A DNA stretch of 64,000 bases from contig DAOTGJ010000004.1 of assembly GCA_035447065.1 (NCBI GenBank), forward strand, positions 76,838-140,837, read 5' to 3'. Below the pieces are notes generated by a model. It saw nothing but the letters and a program-made list of their open reading frames with translations. It made no database searches and was not told where the DNA came from. Positions within the stretch are counted from its first letter, which is position 1. Each line of letters begins with the position of its first letter. Both the position numbers and the translations under genes were made by a program. The stretch comes from CALEMW01 sp035447065. GTDB lineage: Bacteria; Krumholzibacteriota; Krumholzibacteriia; LZORAL124-64-63. Of this stretch, positions 1 to 10,569 are shown piece after piece.

Positions 1-632
1 ACCATGCGCGCGGCCGGGGTCATGATCACGCCCAGGTTCAGGTCGTCGAGCTGGAGGGTGCGCGCCAGCAGCTCCCGGTAGCTGCGGTCGCCCGTGCGGC
101 CGTGCTGGGTGCGCAGCAGGGCGGCCACGGCGTCGCGGTTGGCGTCGCGGTCGGCGCCGTCGCCCCCTCCGGGGAGCACCGCCTGCAGCAGCCGCGAGTA
201 GGCCAGCAGCACGGCGCGCACCGGCGCCAGCGTCACCATGGCGCCGCGCAGGGCGGACGTGGAGGCCAGGGTGAGCCGCTCGGGATACTCCCGGTAGAGG
301 AGCTTGGGCAGGATCTCGCCGAAGAGGATGATGAGCGTGGACATGAGCACCGCGGCGATCACGTCGCCGCGCGGCCCGTAGCGCAGCGTCAGCGCCGACG
401 TCACCAGGGCGCTGCCCAGCACGTTGGTCAGGTTGGTGCCGATGAGGCAGGTGAGGATGGGATCCTCCACCCGCACAAGCAGGCGGCGCAGGGCGGCGGT
501 CTCCGCTTCCGGGCGCGAACGCAGCCGGATGCGGCTCACGCTCATCAGCCCGGTCTCCGTGCCGGAGAAGAAGGCCGAGGCCAGCAGGCAGAGCCCCGCG
601 GCCAAGGCGATCAGGTCGGGGTTGGAGCTCAC
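1..632 (-). CDS. CNNM/DUF21 membrane protein, 3' part cut by window edge
   Basis: This is the N-terminal 210 codons of a CorC/HlyC-type membrane protein; the gene runs off the left edge. It opens with GTG (codons VSSNPDLIALAAG) whose GTGA overlaps the TGA stop of the next gene upstream. The first hydrophobic segment carries the DUF21 signature FFSGTETG around residues 22-29, followed by further membrane segments (for example ILTCLIGTNLTNVLGS) and the GEILPKLL motif. The last visible residues, near LGVIMTPAARM, match the start of the CBS-pair region. The CNNM family is linked to magnesium or divalent-cation export; substrate here is inference. It forms a tandem, translationally coupled pair with the following paralogue. 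Confidence 0.85.
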   Translation of the reverse strand, partial: MSSNPDLIALAAGLCLLASAFFSGTETGLMSVSRIRLRSRPEAETAALRRLLVRVEDPILTCLIGTNLTNVLGSALVTSALTLRYGPRGDVIAAVLMSTLIILFGEILPKLLYREYPERLTLASTSALRGAMVTLAPVRAVLLAYSRLLQAVLPGGGDGADRDANRDAVAALLRTQHGRTGDRSYRELLARTLQLDDLNLGVIMTPAARM

Positions 633-1873
633 CGTTCGCCCCTCCCCTCGGCCGTCGCGTCCAGGCGCTGCACGCGCACCCGCGCCACGCGGCGGCCCTC
701 CATCTCCAGCACCGTGAAGCGGTAGCCGTCCTCCACCAGGCGTTCGCCGCGCTGGGGGATGCGGCCCAGGCCGGCCATGACCAGGCCTCCCAAGGTCACC
801 GTGTCCCGGCGCGTGGCCAGCCGGCTGCCGATGACCTCGTTGAGGCGGCGCAGGTCCACCAGCCCGTCCACCACCCAGTTGCCGTCGGCCACGGGCAGGA
901 TGTCGGCGGTGTCGTCGTCGCTCTCGTCGGCCCAGGGGCCGGTCAGGGCCTCCAGGCAGTCCTCCAGGGTGACCAGGCCCACGTAGTCGCCGTGCTCGTC
1001 CACCACGAAGGCCATGTGGCTGGTCCCGGCCTTCATCTCGCGCAGCAGCTCCGCCACGCTCTTGGTCTCCGGCACGAAGACCGGCCGGCCCGGCGACGCC
1101 AGTGTGCGCGCGGCGCGGCCGGGATCCAGCAGGTCCTTGAGGTGGAGCATGCCCCGCGGCCGCACGTCGTCGGGGCCCATGACCGGATAGCGGTTGAAGC
1201 CGGCGTGACGCGCCAGGTCCAGCACGGCGGCGCGGTCCATGGCGGGATCCAGGGCCGCCACCGCGGGCCGCGGCGTCATGATCTCGCGCACGTCCAAGGT
1301 GTCCATGACCAGCAGGCGGGAGAGGAAGCGGCCCTCGGTCTCCGTGAGCACCGCCTGATCCACGGCCAAGGCGGCGGCGTCGGCCAGCTCCTCCGCGGTC
1401 AGGGGCCGGCTGCCGCTGCGGTCGCCCGGCAGCCGGTTCAGCAGGAATGCGGTGCCGGCGGCGATGAGCGCCAGCACCGGCCGCGTGATCCCCACCCAGA
1501 AGGCAAGGGGCCGCCGCAGGCGCAGCGCCACCGTCGCCGGGTTGCGCAGGGCCACGAGCTTGGGCGTGATCTCCCCGGCCATGAGCAGGGCCAGCGTCAC
1601 CAGGGGCACCGCCAGGGCCACGCCGTTCGACCCGAAACGGGCCACCGCCACGCTCGTGGCCACCACGCTGGCCACCGTGTTGACCAGCAGGTTGCCGATG
1701 AGCAGGGCCGACAGCAGCCGCGTGGGATCGCGCAGCAGGGCCAGCACCCGCGGGCCGCCCGGCCGGCTTTCCAGACCCGCGCGCTCGGTCTCCCCCAGGG
1801 AGAAGTACGCCGTCTCGGTGCCGGAGAACACGGCCGAGAGCAGCAGCAGCACGACGAGCAGGACGAATTCCAA
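629..1873 (-). CDS. CNNM/DUF21-CBS-CorC_HlyC family membrane protein
   Basis: This is a full-length CorC/HlyC-type protein (about 414 residues). An N-terminal hydrophobic segment with FSGTETAYFS is followed by more membrane helices including the GEITPKLVAL motif, then two CBS domains (MTPRPAVAALDP onwards) and a C-terminal CorC_HlyC transporter-associated domain (WVVDGLVDLRRLNE). I chose TTG at 1873 because GGAGG lies 8 bases upstream and the protein then begins directly with the first membrane helix; a GTG at 1936 would add a polar extension. The family is associated with cation (Mg/Co) homeostasis. Its stop overlaps the GTG of the downstream paralogue, so the two are likely co-translated. 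It is divergent from the glycosyltransferase starting at 2055. Confidence 0.88.
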   Translation of the reverse strand: MEFVLLVVLLLLSAVFSGTETAYFSLGETERAGLESRPGGPRVLALLRDPTRLLSALLIGNLLVNTVASVVATSVAVARFGSNGVALAVPLVTLALLMAGEITPKLVALRNPATVALRLRRPLAFWVGITRPVLALIAAGTAFLLNRLPGDRSGSRPLTAEELADAAALAVDQAVLTETEGRFLSRLLVMDTLDVREIMTPRPAVAALDPAMDRAAVLDLARHAGFNRYPVMGPDDVRPRGMLHLKDLLDPGRAARTLASPGRPVFVPETKSVAELLREMKAGTSHMAFVVDEHGDYVGLVTLEDCLEALTGPWADESDDDTADILPVADGNWVVDGLVDLRRLNEVIGSRLATRRDTVTLGGLVMAGLGRIPQRGERLVEDGYRFTVLEMEGRRVARVRVQRLDATAEGRGER

Positions 1874-1929
1874 GACGCGGGCCTCCGTGGGTGCGATGCC
1901 GGGACGGTCGCGCGAGTGTAGCCCCTGCC

Positions 1930-1958
1930 TTGACACCCCGCAAGCGCGTCACTACGCT
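1930..1958 (+). promoter_or_regulatory. Sigma70-type promoter for the GT9-waaA pair
   Basis: TTGACA at 1930-1935, a 17-base spacer, then TACGCT at 1953-1958, about 95 bases before the TTG start at 2055. The -35 is a perfect match, the -10 is weak. It sits in the gap between two divergent genes. Confidence 0.5.
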
Positions 1959-2054
1959 CGGCGCGGCGCGGACCGCGCGCCCTCCCCGCCCCGCCCCACG
2001 CCGGCGGGCCCGACCCGCACGGCGGCCGCCCCGCGGCCGCGCGAAAGGACCCTC

Positions 2055-3059
2055 TTGGCCGGCACCCTGGTCATCCGTTTCGGCGCCCTGGGCGACTTCT
2101 GCGTCACGGCCTGGTTCCTGGCGGGCCTGGCCGATGCCGACGTGCCGCGCCCCCTGACCGTGGTCACCAAGCGGGCCCTGGCGCCGCTGGCCGCGGCCGT
2201 GGCCGGCGTGGACCGCGTGCTGCCCCTGTCGGAGGGCGGCCTCGGCGGTCTGGCCCGGCTCGCCGCGCGCATCCGCGCCGAGCGCCCCGAGCTGTGGCTC
2301 GACGCCCACGGCGTGCTGCGCAGCCGCGCCCTGGGCCTGCTCTGCGCCCGCCGCGCCGACGCCCGCCTGCGCAAGGACACCCTGGACCGCCTGCGGCTCA
2401 TCCGCGAGGGCGGCGTTCACGCGGAGGGTCCGGCGCTCCTGGACCGGCTCGACGCCCTGGTCCCCGGCGCCCCCGGCCGCGCCCGCCTGACGCCCCGTCC
2501 GCGCCCGCCCCTGGCCTCCCTGCGCCCTGTCGACGACGGCGCCCTGCGCGTGGCCCTGGCGCCCGGCGCGCGCTGGCCCACCAAGCGCTGGCCCGACGCT
2601 CACGCCGTCGCCCTGCTACGCGACCAGCTCGCGCGCGACGACCGCCGCGTGCTCCTGCTCCTCGGCCCGGAGGACGCCCACTGGCTCGTCCGGACCGGCG
2701 CCGCGGACCTCGCCGACCACCCGCGCCTGGACATCCTGCCCGGCCGTCCCCTCGTCGAGGTCGCCGCCGCCCTGGGCCGCTGCCGCGCCGCGGTCACCAA
2801 CGACAGCGGCCTGCTCCACCTCTCCGAGGCCGTGGGCACCCCCGTGACGGCCCTCTTCGGCCCCACCGTCCGCGCCTTCGGCTATGCGCCCCTGCTGCCG
2901 GCCAGCCGCCTGCTGGAGTCGGATCTGGAGTGCCGCCCCTGCTCGCGCACGGGGTCGCGTCCCTGCCATCGCGGGGATCTGGCCTGCCTGGCGACGCTGG
3001 CGCCGGAGCAGGTGAGCGAGGCCCTGGAGCAGGTGCTCGCCGCCGCGGGAGGCGCCTGA
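2055..3059 (+). CDS. Glycosyltransferase family 9 (heptosyltransferase-like)
   Basis: Predicted cytoplasmic-face glycosyltransferase of 334 residues that adds a heptose or similar sugar to the lipopolysaccharide core. The N-terminus LVIRFGALGDFCVT is the GT9 nucleotide-fold opening. The C-terminal half has the family signature NDSGLLHLSEAVGTPVTALF followed by the FGPT motif and the Cys-rich CRPCSRTGSRPCHRGDLACL segment typical of ADP-heptose:LPS heptosyltransferases. I chose the TTG at 2055 (AAAGGA five bases upstream); no ATG fits. The stop overlaps the ATG of the Kdo transferase, indicating a two-gene LPS-core operon. The exact acceptor sugar cannot be read from sequence. Confidence 0.88.
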   Translation: MAGTLVIRFGALGDFCVTAWFLAGLADADVPRPLTVVTKRALAPLAAAVAGVDRVLPLSEGGLGGLARLAARIRAERPELWLDAHGVLRSRALGLLCARRADARLRKDTLDRLRLIREGGVHAEGPALLDRLDALVPGAPGRARLTPRPRPPLASLRPVDDGALRVALAPGARWPTKRWPDAHAVALLRDQLARDDRRVLLLLGPEDAHWLVRTGAADLADHPRLDILPGRPLVEVAAALGRCRAAVTNDSGLLHLSEAVGTPVTALFGPTVRAFGYAPLLPASRLLESDLECRPCSRTGSRPCHRGDLACLATLAPEQVSEALEQVLAAAGGA

Positions 3060-4357
3060 TGGATTGGGGCGACGTCTCCCTGGGCCTCTACCGCGGCCTC
3101 TCCCCCGCCCTGGCCCGCGCCTCGGCGGTCTCGGCCCGCTTCTCCGCCAAGTGGCGCCGCGGGCTGGAGGGCCGCCGCGGGCTCGATGACCGTCTGCGGG
3201 AGCAGTCCCCCCGCCTGCGCGGCTGCCTGTGGTTCCACGCCTCCAGCGTGGGAGAGTACGAGCAGGCCCGCCCCGTGCTGGCCGCCCTGCGCGCCCGCGG
3301 CGTGGGCCCGCTGGCGGTCACGCACTACTCCAGCTCGGGCTACGACTTCGCCCAGACCCACCCCGAGGCCGACGTCCACGAGTACCTCCCCCTGGACACG
3401 CCCGCCGCCATGGCCCGTCTGGTGGACGCCTGGCGACCGCGCCTGCTGGCCTTCGCCAAGTACGACTGCTGGCCCAACCAGGTCCGCGCCGCCCGCCGCG
3501 CCGGCGTGCCCGTGGTGCTGATCGCCGGCTCGCTGCCCCCGGGGTCGCCGCGGCTCTGGCCCCTGGCGCGCCCGGCCCTGCGCCGCCTCCACGACGGCTT
3601 CGCACGGCTGGGCGTGGGCCATGAGGCGGACCGCCGCCGTTTCGTGGAGACCCTCGGCGTCCGCGCTCCGGTGGTGGTCACCGGCGACACCCGCGCCGAG
3701 CAGGTGCTGCGCCGTTTCGAGGCTTCGCGGGAGGGCCCCGTGGCCGCCGCCCTGCGCGCCTGGGGCGGCCGCCCGCTGGTGCTCGGCAGCACCTGGCCGC
3801 CCGATGAGCGGCTCTGGTGGCGCGCCCTGCCCGAGCTCCTGTCCGCCCATCCCGACCTGAAGATCGTGGCCGTGCCCCACGAGCCCACCGACGCCCACCT
3901 CGCCCCCATCGCCCAGGCCCTGGACGGCCTGGGCCTGGCCCCCGTGCGCCTCAGCGCGTTCCGCGGCGCCGGCGACCCCGCCCGCGCCGTGGTGGTGGAC
4001 CGCGTGGGCGTGCTGGCGGAGATCTACGCCGCGGGCGCGCTGGCCTACGTGGGCGGCGCCTTCACCACCGGCGTGCACAGCACCCTGGAGCCCGCGGCGG
4101 CGGGCCTGCCCGTGCTCTTCGGTCCGCGCATCCACAACGCCGAGGAGGCCCACGCCCTGATCGACGCCGACGCCGGCCGCGTGGTGCGCACCCCGGAGGA
4201 GGCCCGCGCCGCCGCCCACGCCTGGCTGCACGACGACGCCGCCCGCGCGCACGCCGCCGCCGCCGCCCGCGCCGTGGTGGACGCGCAGCGCGGCGCCACC
4301 GAGCGCACGGTGGCCATGATCCTCGAGGTGCTGGCGGAGGGCGCTCAGGCCCGGTAG
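3059..4357 (+). CDS. waaA: 3-deoxy-D-manno-octulosonic acid (Kdo) transferase
   Basis: Transfers Kdo from CMP-Kdo to the lipid A precursor on the inner membrane. The 432-residue length fits the family. The N-terminal half contains FHASSVGEYEQARPVL, which corresponds to the conserved HxxSxGE catalytic region, and FAKYDCWPN, matching the usual KxExWPN-like stretch but with D in place of the typical E. The C-terminal half has VVTGDTR, LVLGSTWPPDE and the GGAFTTGVHSTLEPAAAGLPVLFGP-type nucleotide-binding region (given here in parts). It starts inside the stop of the GT9 gene (TGATG) and its 3' end overlaps the convergent queC stop by 13 bases. The N-terminal membrane anchor usual in WaaA is weak here. 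Confidence 0.88.
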   Translation: MDWGDVSLGLYRGLSPALARASAVSARFSAKWRRGLEGRRGLDDRLREQSPRLRGCLWFHASSVGEYEQARPVLAALRARGVGPLAVTHYSSSGYDFAQTHPEADVHEYLPLDTPAAMARLVDAWRPRLLAFAKYDCWPNQVRAARRAGVPVVLIAGSLPPGSPRLWPLARPALRRLHDGFARLGVGHEADRRRFVETLGVRAPVVVTGDTRAEQVLRRFEASREGPVAAALRAWGGRPLVLGSTWPPDERLWWRALPELLSAHPDLKIVAVPHEPTDAHLAPIAQALDGLGLAPVRLSAFRGAGDPARAVVVDRVGVLAEIYAAGALAYVGGAFTTGVHSTLEPAAAGLPVLFGPRIHNAEEAHALIDADAGRVVRTPEEARAAAHAWLHDDAARAHAAAAARAVVDAQRGATERTVAMILEVLAEGAQAR

Positions 4358-5019
4358 GGGATGGGATCGGTCAGGCCCGCCCGCGCGAACCCGCGCAGAC
4401 GCAGGCGGCAGCTCTCGCAGGTGCCGCAGGCCTCGTCCTCATCGGTATAGCATGACCAGGTGAGATGCAGGGGCGCGCCCAGCTCCGTGCCGCGCGCGGC
4501 GATGCCGGCCTTGTCCAGGCTCAGCAGGGGCGCGCGGATCTCCAGCCGCGTGTCCGGGCGGGTGCCCGCGTCCACGGCCTTCTGGAAGGCGTCGTAGAAG
4601 GCGGCGGTGCAGTCCGGGTAGCCGCTGCCATCCTCCTCCACCGCGCCGATGATCAGCGCCCGCGCGCCGATCACCTCCCCCCACGACACGGCCACGCACA
4701 GGATGTGCGCGTTGCGGAAGGGCACGTAGGTGGACGGCACGCCGCCGCCGGCGGGCAGGCCGCGCTCCACGTCCACGCTGGCGTCCACCAGGCTGGAGCC
4801 GCCGATGGCGCGCAGGTGCCCCACGTCCACCACCAGGCGGCGCGCCACGCCGTAGTGGTCGCAGATCTCGGTGAAGGCGCGCAGCTCGCGGGACTCGGTG
4901 CGCTGGCCGTAGTTCAGGTGCAGGGCGGCCACGTCGAACTCGCGCACGGCCTCGGCCAGGCACACGCAGGAGTCCAGGCCGCCGCTGAGCAGCACGATGG
5001 CGGTGTCGCGTGCGTCCAT
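4345..5019 (-). CDS. queC: 7-cyano-7-deazaguanine synthase
   Basis: Converts 7-carboxy-7-deazaguanine to preQ0 with ATP and ammonia, in queuosine synthesis. The 224-residue protein starts IVLLSGGLDSCV, the PP-loop SGGxDS motif. Near the C-terminus it has the zinc-binding cysteines in SCYTDEDEACGTCESCRLR. ATG 5019 is preceded by AGGAGG. It follows queE by 9 bases, so the two form an operon. Its last codons overlap the end of the convergent waaA gene by 13 bases. Confidence 0.95.
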   Translation of the reverse strand: MDARDTAIVLLSGGLDSCVCLAEAVREFDVAALHLNYGQRTESRELRAFTEICDHYGVARRLVVDVGHLRAIGGSSLVDASVDVERGLPAGGGVPSTYVPFRNAHILCVAVSWGEVIGARALIIGAVEEDGSGYPDCTAAFYDAFQKAVDAGTRPDTRLEIRAPLLSLDKAGIAARGTELGAPLHLTWSCYTDEDEACGTCESCRLRLRGFARAGLTDPIPYRA

Positions 5020-5028
5020 GCCGTCCTC

Positions 5029-5679
5029 CTACACGCCGCGGTCGCGATGGGGCCAGAGCACCTTGTGGAGCTGCACCTGCACGCGCACGTCCAGGGCGTC
5101 GGCCACCACCCAGCCGGCCAGCTCGCCGGGGTCCAGGGCGCCGTGCACGGGCGAGAGGGTGCGCGCCGCGGCGCGCGGCAGGCGGGGGTCGTCCAGGGTG
5201 CGCACGGTCCAGTCGTAGTCGGCGCGGTCGCCGATGACGAACTTCAGCTCGTCGTCGGGGCCCAGGCAGCCCAGGCCTTCCCAGTCGATCTGCTCGGCGG
5301 GGATGCCGCTGCCGGGCGTCTTCACGTCCACCACGCGGCGCACGCCGGCGGGCAGCGACGCCAGGGGCTCCGCCCCGCGGGTGCCGCTGGTCTCCACCAC
5401 CACCTCGCGGCCGTCGGCCAGCAGATCCGCCGCCAGGTCCGCGCACTCGGCCTGGAGCAGGGGTTCTCCTCCGGTCAGCAGCACGAGGGTCACGCCCAAT
5501 CCGCGGACCCGCGCCAGCACCTCGTCGCGGGACAGGCGTTCGCCGCCCTGGAAGGCGTGGGCGCTGTCGCACCACACGCAGCGCCGGTGGCAGCCGGTCA
5601 GGCGCACGATGGCGCACAGGCGTCCCGCATCGCGCGATTCGCCCAGCACGGTCCGGTAGATCTCGTGCACCTGGAGCAA
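5029..5679 (-). CDS. queE: 7-carboxy-7-deazaguanine synthase (radical SAM)
   Basis: Radical SAM enzyme that makes 7-carboxy-7-deazaguanine from carboxytetrahydropterin in queuosine biosynthesis. The 4Fe-4S cluster motif is CHRRCVWC (C-x3-C-x2-C), followed by DSAHAFQGG; the LTGGEPLLQ motif for SAM binding follows. The start is uncertain: TTG at 5679 follows GGAGGA closely and gives LLQVHEIYRTVLGES, the normal N-terminus of the family, while an upstream in-frame GTG at 5733 would add an unlikely Gly-rich extension. It is the first gene of queE-queC, and lies divergent from the lipoprotein gene at 5763. Confidence 0.93.
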   Translation of the reverse strand: MLQVHEIYRTVLGESRDAGRLCAIVRLTGCHRRCVWCDSAHAFQGGERLSRDEVLARVRGLGVTLVLLTGGEPLLQAECADLAADLLADGREVVVETSGTRGAEPLASLPAGVRRVVDVKTPGSGIPAEQIDWEGLGCLGPDDELKFVIGDRADYDWTVRTLDDPRLPRAAARTLSPVHGALDPGELAGWVVADALDVRVQVQLHKVLWPHRDRGV

Positions 5680-5762
5680 GGGTCCTCCGCCGCCGTCGCG
5701 ACCGGTTGGAATTCCCGGGGATCGTGCTACCATGTGGGGGTTTCGCCCCGGAGGTCGCCGAA

Positions 5763-6914
5763 TTGCGTATGATAAGCCCTGCGTCCCGCTCCCACAAATC
5801 CCTTGCCGCGGCCTGGTGCGCGGTGCTGCTGGCTTCGGCGCTGCTCGCCGGCTGCGGCGCGCGCTCGGACCACGGGGCCGCCGCGACGCCCGCCGCCGTG
5901 GACGCCACCGCCCTGACCGCCTGGCTGGATCTGGCCGACCGCCTCGCCGCCGGCGAGTCGCCCGCCGCCGACGCCTTCGACGCGCTCTACGGCCTGCCCG
6001 CCTACCGGCTCAGCTTCGGCGACAGCCGCCGTCCCGACTTCGGACGCCCCGCCTTGGAGCGCGTCCTGCGCCGGACCTTCTCGCCCGATCCCGAACCCGA
6101 CCGCACCCTGGACCGCGGCCTGCTGGCCAACACCCGCTACCTCGCGGACCACCGCGACGAGGCCCGCGGCCTCGGAGACCGCCTCGCGGCCCAGGACCTG
6201 CCCGCGTCGATCCAGGCGAGCGTGCGTCCGCTGCTGCCGTCCGGAGTCCGGCTCGACTCCCTGCGCGTGCTGCTCATGGCCGCCACGCCCGCGGTGAGCT
6301 GGAGCCCGCCCCGTTCCCTGATCGTGGACGCCGGCCTGGCCCTGGCCGCGGGCGACCAGCTGTCCGGCCTGCTGGCCGCCGCCCTCCACCGCCAGCTCGT
6401 CCCCGCGCCGGACGTGGCCGCGGCCCCCTCCGGCCGCCAAGCCCTGCTCGCCACCCTGTCCAGGCTCCACCGCCAGGGCGTGGCCGCCTTTCTGCAGGGC
6501 GGCTCGCGCCTGGAGTTCGATCACACCCATCCGGTGCTCGGCGCCACCCCGCCCGGCGATCCGGTCCGCGCCGCCCGCGACGCCTTGACGAGGATGCAGG
6601 CCATGCTGACCACCCTGGCGGATCCCGCCCACGCCGACGAGCTGGAGCGCAACGGCGGCGCCGTGGACGCCTACCTCCGCCCCGGCAACCTGTACGACGA
6701 CCTGGGCGCCGCCATGGCCTCCCTGATCCGCGGCCACCTGGACGACGCCGCCTGGCGCCGCGCCGCCGCCGGCGATGCCGCGGCCTGGTTCGCGGCCTAC
6801 CAGCAGGCCGCCCTCGCCGCCCAGGGACCGAACCCCCTCCCCGCCTTCGCCGCCGCGGACTGGACCCATCTCCAGGCCCTGCTCTCCTCCTCGAACCGTG
6901 AGGTGACTCCATGA
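5763..6914 (+). CDS. Lipoprotein resembling a DUF5700/gluzincin-type protease that has lost its zinc site
   Basis: Exported lipoprotein of 383 residues. The signal peptide ends in the lipobox LLAGC about 33 residues in. TTG 5763 has GGAGGT seven bases upstream; an ATG six bases later is the alternative. The body is helical. The segment LAAALHRQLV sits where related DUF5700/DUF2268-like putative peptidases have an HExxH helix, and the late segment YDDLGAAMASLIRGHLD followed by WFAAYQQAAL looks like their YxxGxxMAxxIE...FFxAYNxAA C-terminal helices. No HExxH is present, so if homologous it is a catalytically dead relative; this family assignment is inference from pattern only. The stop overlaps the ATG of the M1 aminopeptidase (ATGA), so the two proteins are probably made together. 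Confidence 0.72.
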   Translation: MRMISPASRSHKSLAAAWCAVLLASALLAGCGARSDHGAAATPAAVDATALTAWLDLADRLAAGESPAADAFDALYGLPAYRLSFGDSRRPDFGRPALERVLRRTFSPDPEPDRTLDRGLLANTRYLADHRDEARGLGDRLAAQDLPASIQASVRPLLPSGVRLDSLRVLLMAATPAVSWSPPRSLIVDAGLALAAGDQLSGLLAAALHRQLVPAPDVAAAPSGRQALLATLSRLHRQGVAAFLQGGSRLEFDHTHPVLGATPPGDPVRAARDALTRMQAMLTTLADPAHADELERNGGAVDAYLRPGNLYDDLGAAMASLIRGHLDDAAWRRAAAGDAAAWFAAYQQAALAAQGPNPLPAFAAADWTHLQALLSSSNREVTP

Positions 6915-8680
6915 ACCGCTTCGACCCCCATTCCTGGTGCGACGCCGACCAGCCCGTGCAGACCCATCTGGACCTGGACCTGCGCGTGGACTTCGACGCC
7001 CGCATCCTCGCGGGCGAGGCGGTCCTCCGCCTGCGGGCGCCTTCGGCCGGCCCCCTGGACCTGGACGGCCGCGGCCTGGAGATCGACGCGGTGACCACCG
7101 ACGACGGCCGCGCCGTGCCCTGGCGCGTGGCCCAGACCGACGCCGTGCGCGGCGACCGCCTGCGCCTGGACCTGCCCGCGGACACCGCCGCGGTGCGCAT
7201 CGCCTACCGCACCGCTCCGGGCGCCCTGGCCCTGGGCTGGCTGGACCCCGCCCAGACCGCGGGCGGCGAGCACCCGTTCCTCTTCAGCCAGTGCCAGCCC
7301 ATCCACGCGCGCACCATGATCCCCTGCCAGGACACGCCCCGGCACCGGGTGACCTACACGGCGCGCATCGACGTGCCCGCTCCCCTGCGCGCGGTCATGT
7401 CGGCCGCCGGCACGGGCGAGGAACCCGGCGCCGACGGCCGCACGGTCTGGAGCTTCGACATGCCCCAGGCCATCCCCACCTACCTGCTCGCCCTGGCCGT
7501 GGGCCACCTGGACGCCCGCGAGCTTGGCCCGCGCTCGCGCATCTATGCCGAGCCGGAGGTGGTGGAGAAGTCGGCCTGGGAGTTCGCCGAGGTCGAGGGC
7601 ATGATCGACGCCGCCGCGCGCCTCTTCGGCCCCTACGAGTGGGACCGCTTCGACATGCTGGTCATGCCCCCGTCGTTCCCCTACGGCGGCATGGAGAACC
7701 CGCGGCTGACCTTCCTCACGCCCACGCTCATCGCGGGCGACCGCAGCCAGGTCAACGTGGTGGCCCACGAGCTGGCCCACAGCTGGACCGGCAACCTGGT
7801 CACCAACGCCACCATGAACGACTTCTGGCTCAACGAGGGCTTCACCGTCTACGCCGAGCGGCGCATCCTGGAGGAGCTCTACGGCAAGGCCTACGCGGAC
7901 CTCCAGGGCGTGATCCGCCGCAACGCCCTGCAGATCAACCTGGACTCCTTCGGCCCCGACTCGCCCTACACCCGACTGCGCAACGACCTGGAGGGCGTGG
8001 ATCCCGACGAGGTCTACTCCCTGGTCCCCTACGAGAAGGGCGCCCAGTTCGTGCTGCTGCTGGAGGACGCCGTGGGCCGCGAGCGCTTCGACGCCTTCCT
8101 GCGCACCTACATCGAGACCTTCCGCTTCCAGTCCATCACCACCGACGAGTTCCTGGCCTTCCTGGAGCGCGAGCTCCCCGGCGTGTACCAGCGGATCCGC
8201 GGCCCCGAGTGGGTGGACGGCCCCGGCATGCCGGACAACGAGCTGCCGGTCACCTCGCCCGCGGTGGAGACCGCGCGCGGCCTGGCCGCAGGCTGGACCG
8301 CGGGCACGCGCCCCGATCCCGCCACGGCCCGCGACTGGAACTCGGACCAGTGGCAGCTCTACCTGCAGGGCCTGCCCCGCCCCCTGCCCGCCGCCGACTG
8401 CCGCTGGCTGGACGAGACCTTCCACCTCAGCCAGCGCGGCAACTACGAGATCCTGGTGGAGTGGCTGACCATCGCCGCCGCGTCGGGCTACCAGCCGGCC
8501 CTGCCCCGCGTGCGCGACGTGCTCACGGACGTGGGCCGCATGAAGTACCTCAAGCCCCTCTACACGGCCCTGATGAAGCAGCCGGCCACGGCCGACTTCG
8601 CCCGCGAGGTCTTCGCGGCGGTGGAGCCGTCGTACCATCCGCTGAGCCGGGCGTCGGTGGCGGGCATCGTCAAGGCCTGA
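6911..8680 (+). CDS. M1 family zinc aminopeptidase, LTA4-hydrolase-like
   Basis: Zinc metallo-aminopeptidase of 589 residues. The exopeptidase substrate motif GGMENPRLTF precedes the zinc site HELAHSWTGN around residue 284, with the third ligand Glu in LNEGFTVYAERR about 19 residues later. The order of domains (N-terminal beta saddle, thermolysin-like catalytic domain, C-terminal helical domain ending in repeats like FHLSQRGNYEILVEWL) is that of leukotriene A4 hydrolase/cold-active aminopeptidases, and the length fits. No signal peptide is visible, so it is likely cytoplasmic, unlike the lipoprotein with which it is translationally coupled. Confidence 0.93.
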   Translation: MNRFDPHSWCDADQPVQTHLDLDLRVDFDARILAGEAVLRLRAPSAGPLDLDGRGLEIDAVTTDDGRAVPWRVAQTDAVRGDRLRLDLPADTAAVRIAYRTAPGALALGWLDPAQTAGGEHPFLFSQCQPIHARTMIPCQDTPRHRVTYTARIDVPAPLRAVMSAAGTGEEPGADGRTVWSFDMPQAIPTYLLALAVGHLDARELGPRSRIYAEPEVVEKSAWEFAEVEGMIDAAARLFGPYEWDRFDMLVMPPSFPYGGMENPRLTFLTPTLIAGDRSQVNVVAHELAHSWTGNLVTNATMNDFWLNEGFTVYAERRILEELYGKAYADLQGVIRRNALQINLDSFGPDSPYTRLRNDLEGVDPDEVYSLVPYEKGAQFVLLLEDAVGRERFDAFLRTYIETFRFQSITTDEFLAFLERELPGVYQRIRGPEWVDGPGMPDNELPVTSPAVETARGLAAGWTAGTRPDPATARDWNSDQWQLYLQGLPRPLPAADCRWLDETFHLSQRGNYEILVEWLTIAAASGYQPALPRVRDVLTDVGRMKYLKPLYTALMKQPATADFAREVFAAVEPSYHPLSRASVAGIVKA

Positions 8681-8701
8681 CGTTCGGGCTCACGCACGCG
8701 A

Positions 8702-8733
8702 AAGGCCGGCGCCCCCTCCGGAGCGCCGGCCTT
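8702..8733. terminator. Bidirectional hairpin between convergent genes
   Basis: A perfect 11-bp stem (8702-8712 with 8723-8733) and a 10-base loop lie between the convergent M1 and M49-like genes. There is no strong T-run on either side, so termination is inferred from position and stem strength. Confidence 0.6.
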
Positions 8734-8754
8734 GTCCATGGCGGGGATCGCGGC

Positions 8755-10419
<1,665 letters not shown>

Positions 10420-10516
10420 GGGGGTGGTCCTTTCGGTTGCGGCGTCCCCGACGGACGCCGTGCCGCCCAGCGTAGCACCGGCCGCGGCGGCGCTCAAGGA
10501 CCGGGTCGCCAACGCA

Positions 10517-10546
10517 GACCGCCGCCCCCGGTCGGGAGCGGCGGTC
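10517..10546 (-). terminator. Hairpin downstream of the small exported protein gene
   Basis: Nine-bp GC stem (10517-10525 with 10538-10546) immediately after the stop at 10570 and before the M49-like gene. No T-run follows, so this is a positional inference. Confidence 0.45.
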
Positions 10547-10569
10547 CGATTCCTACGCGGTCGCGTGGA

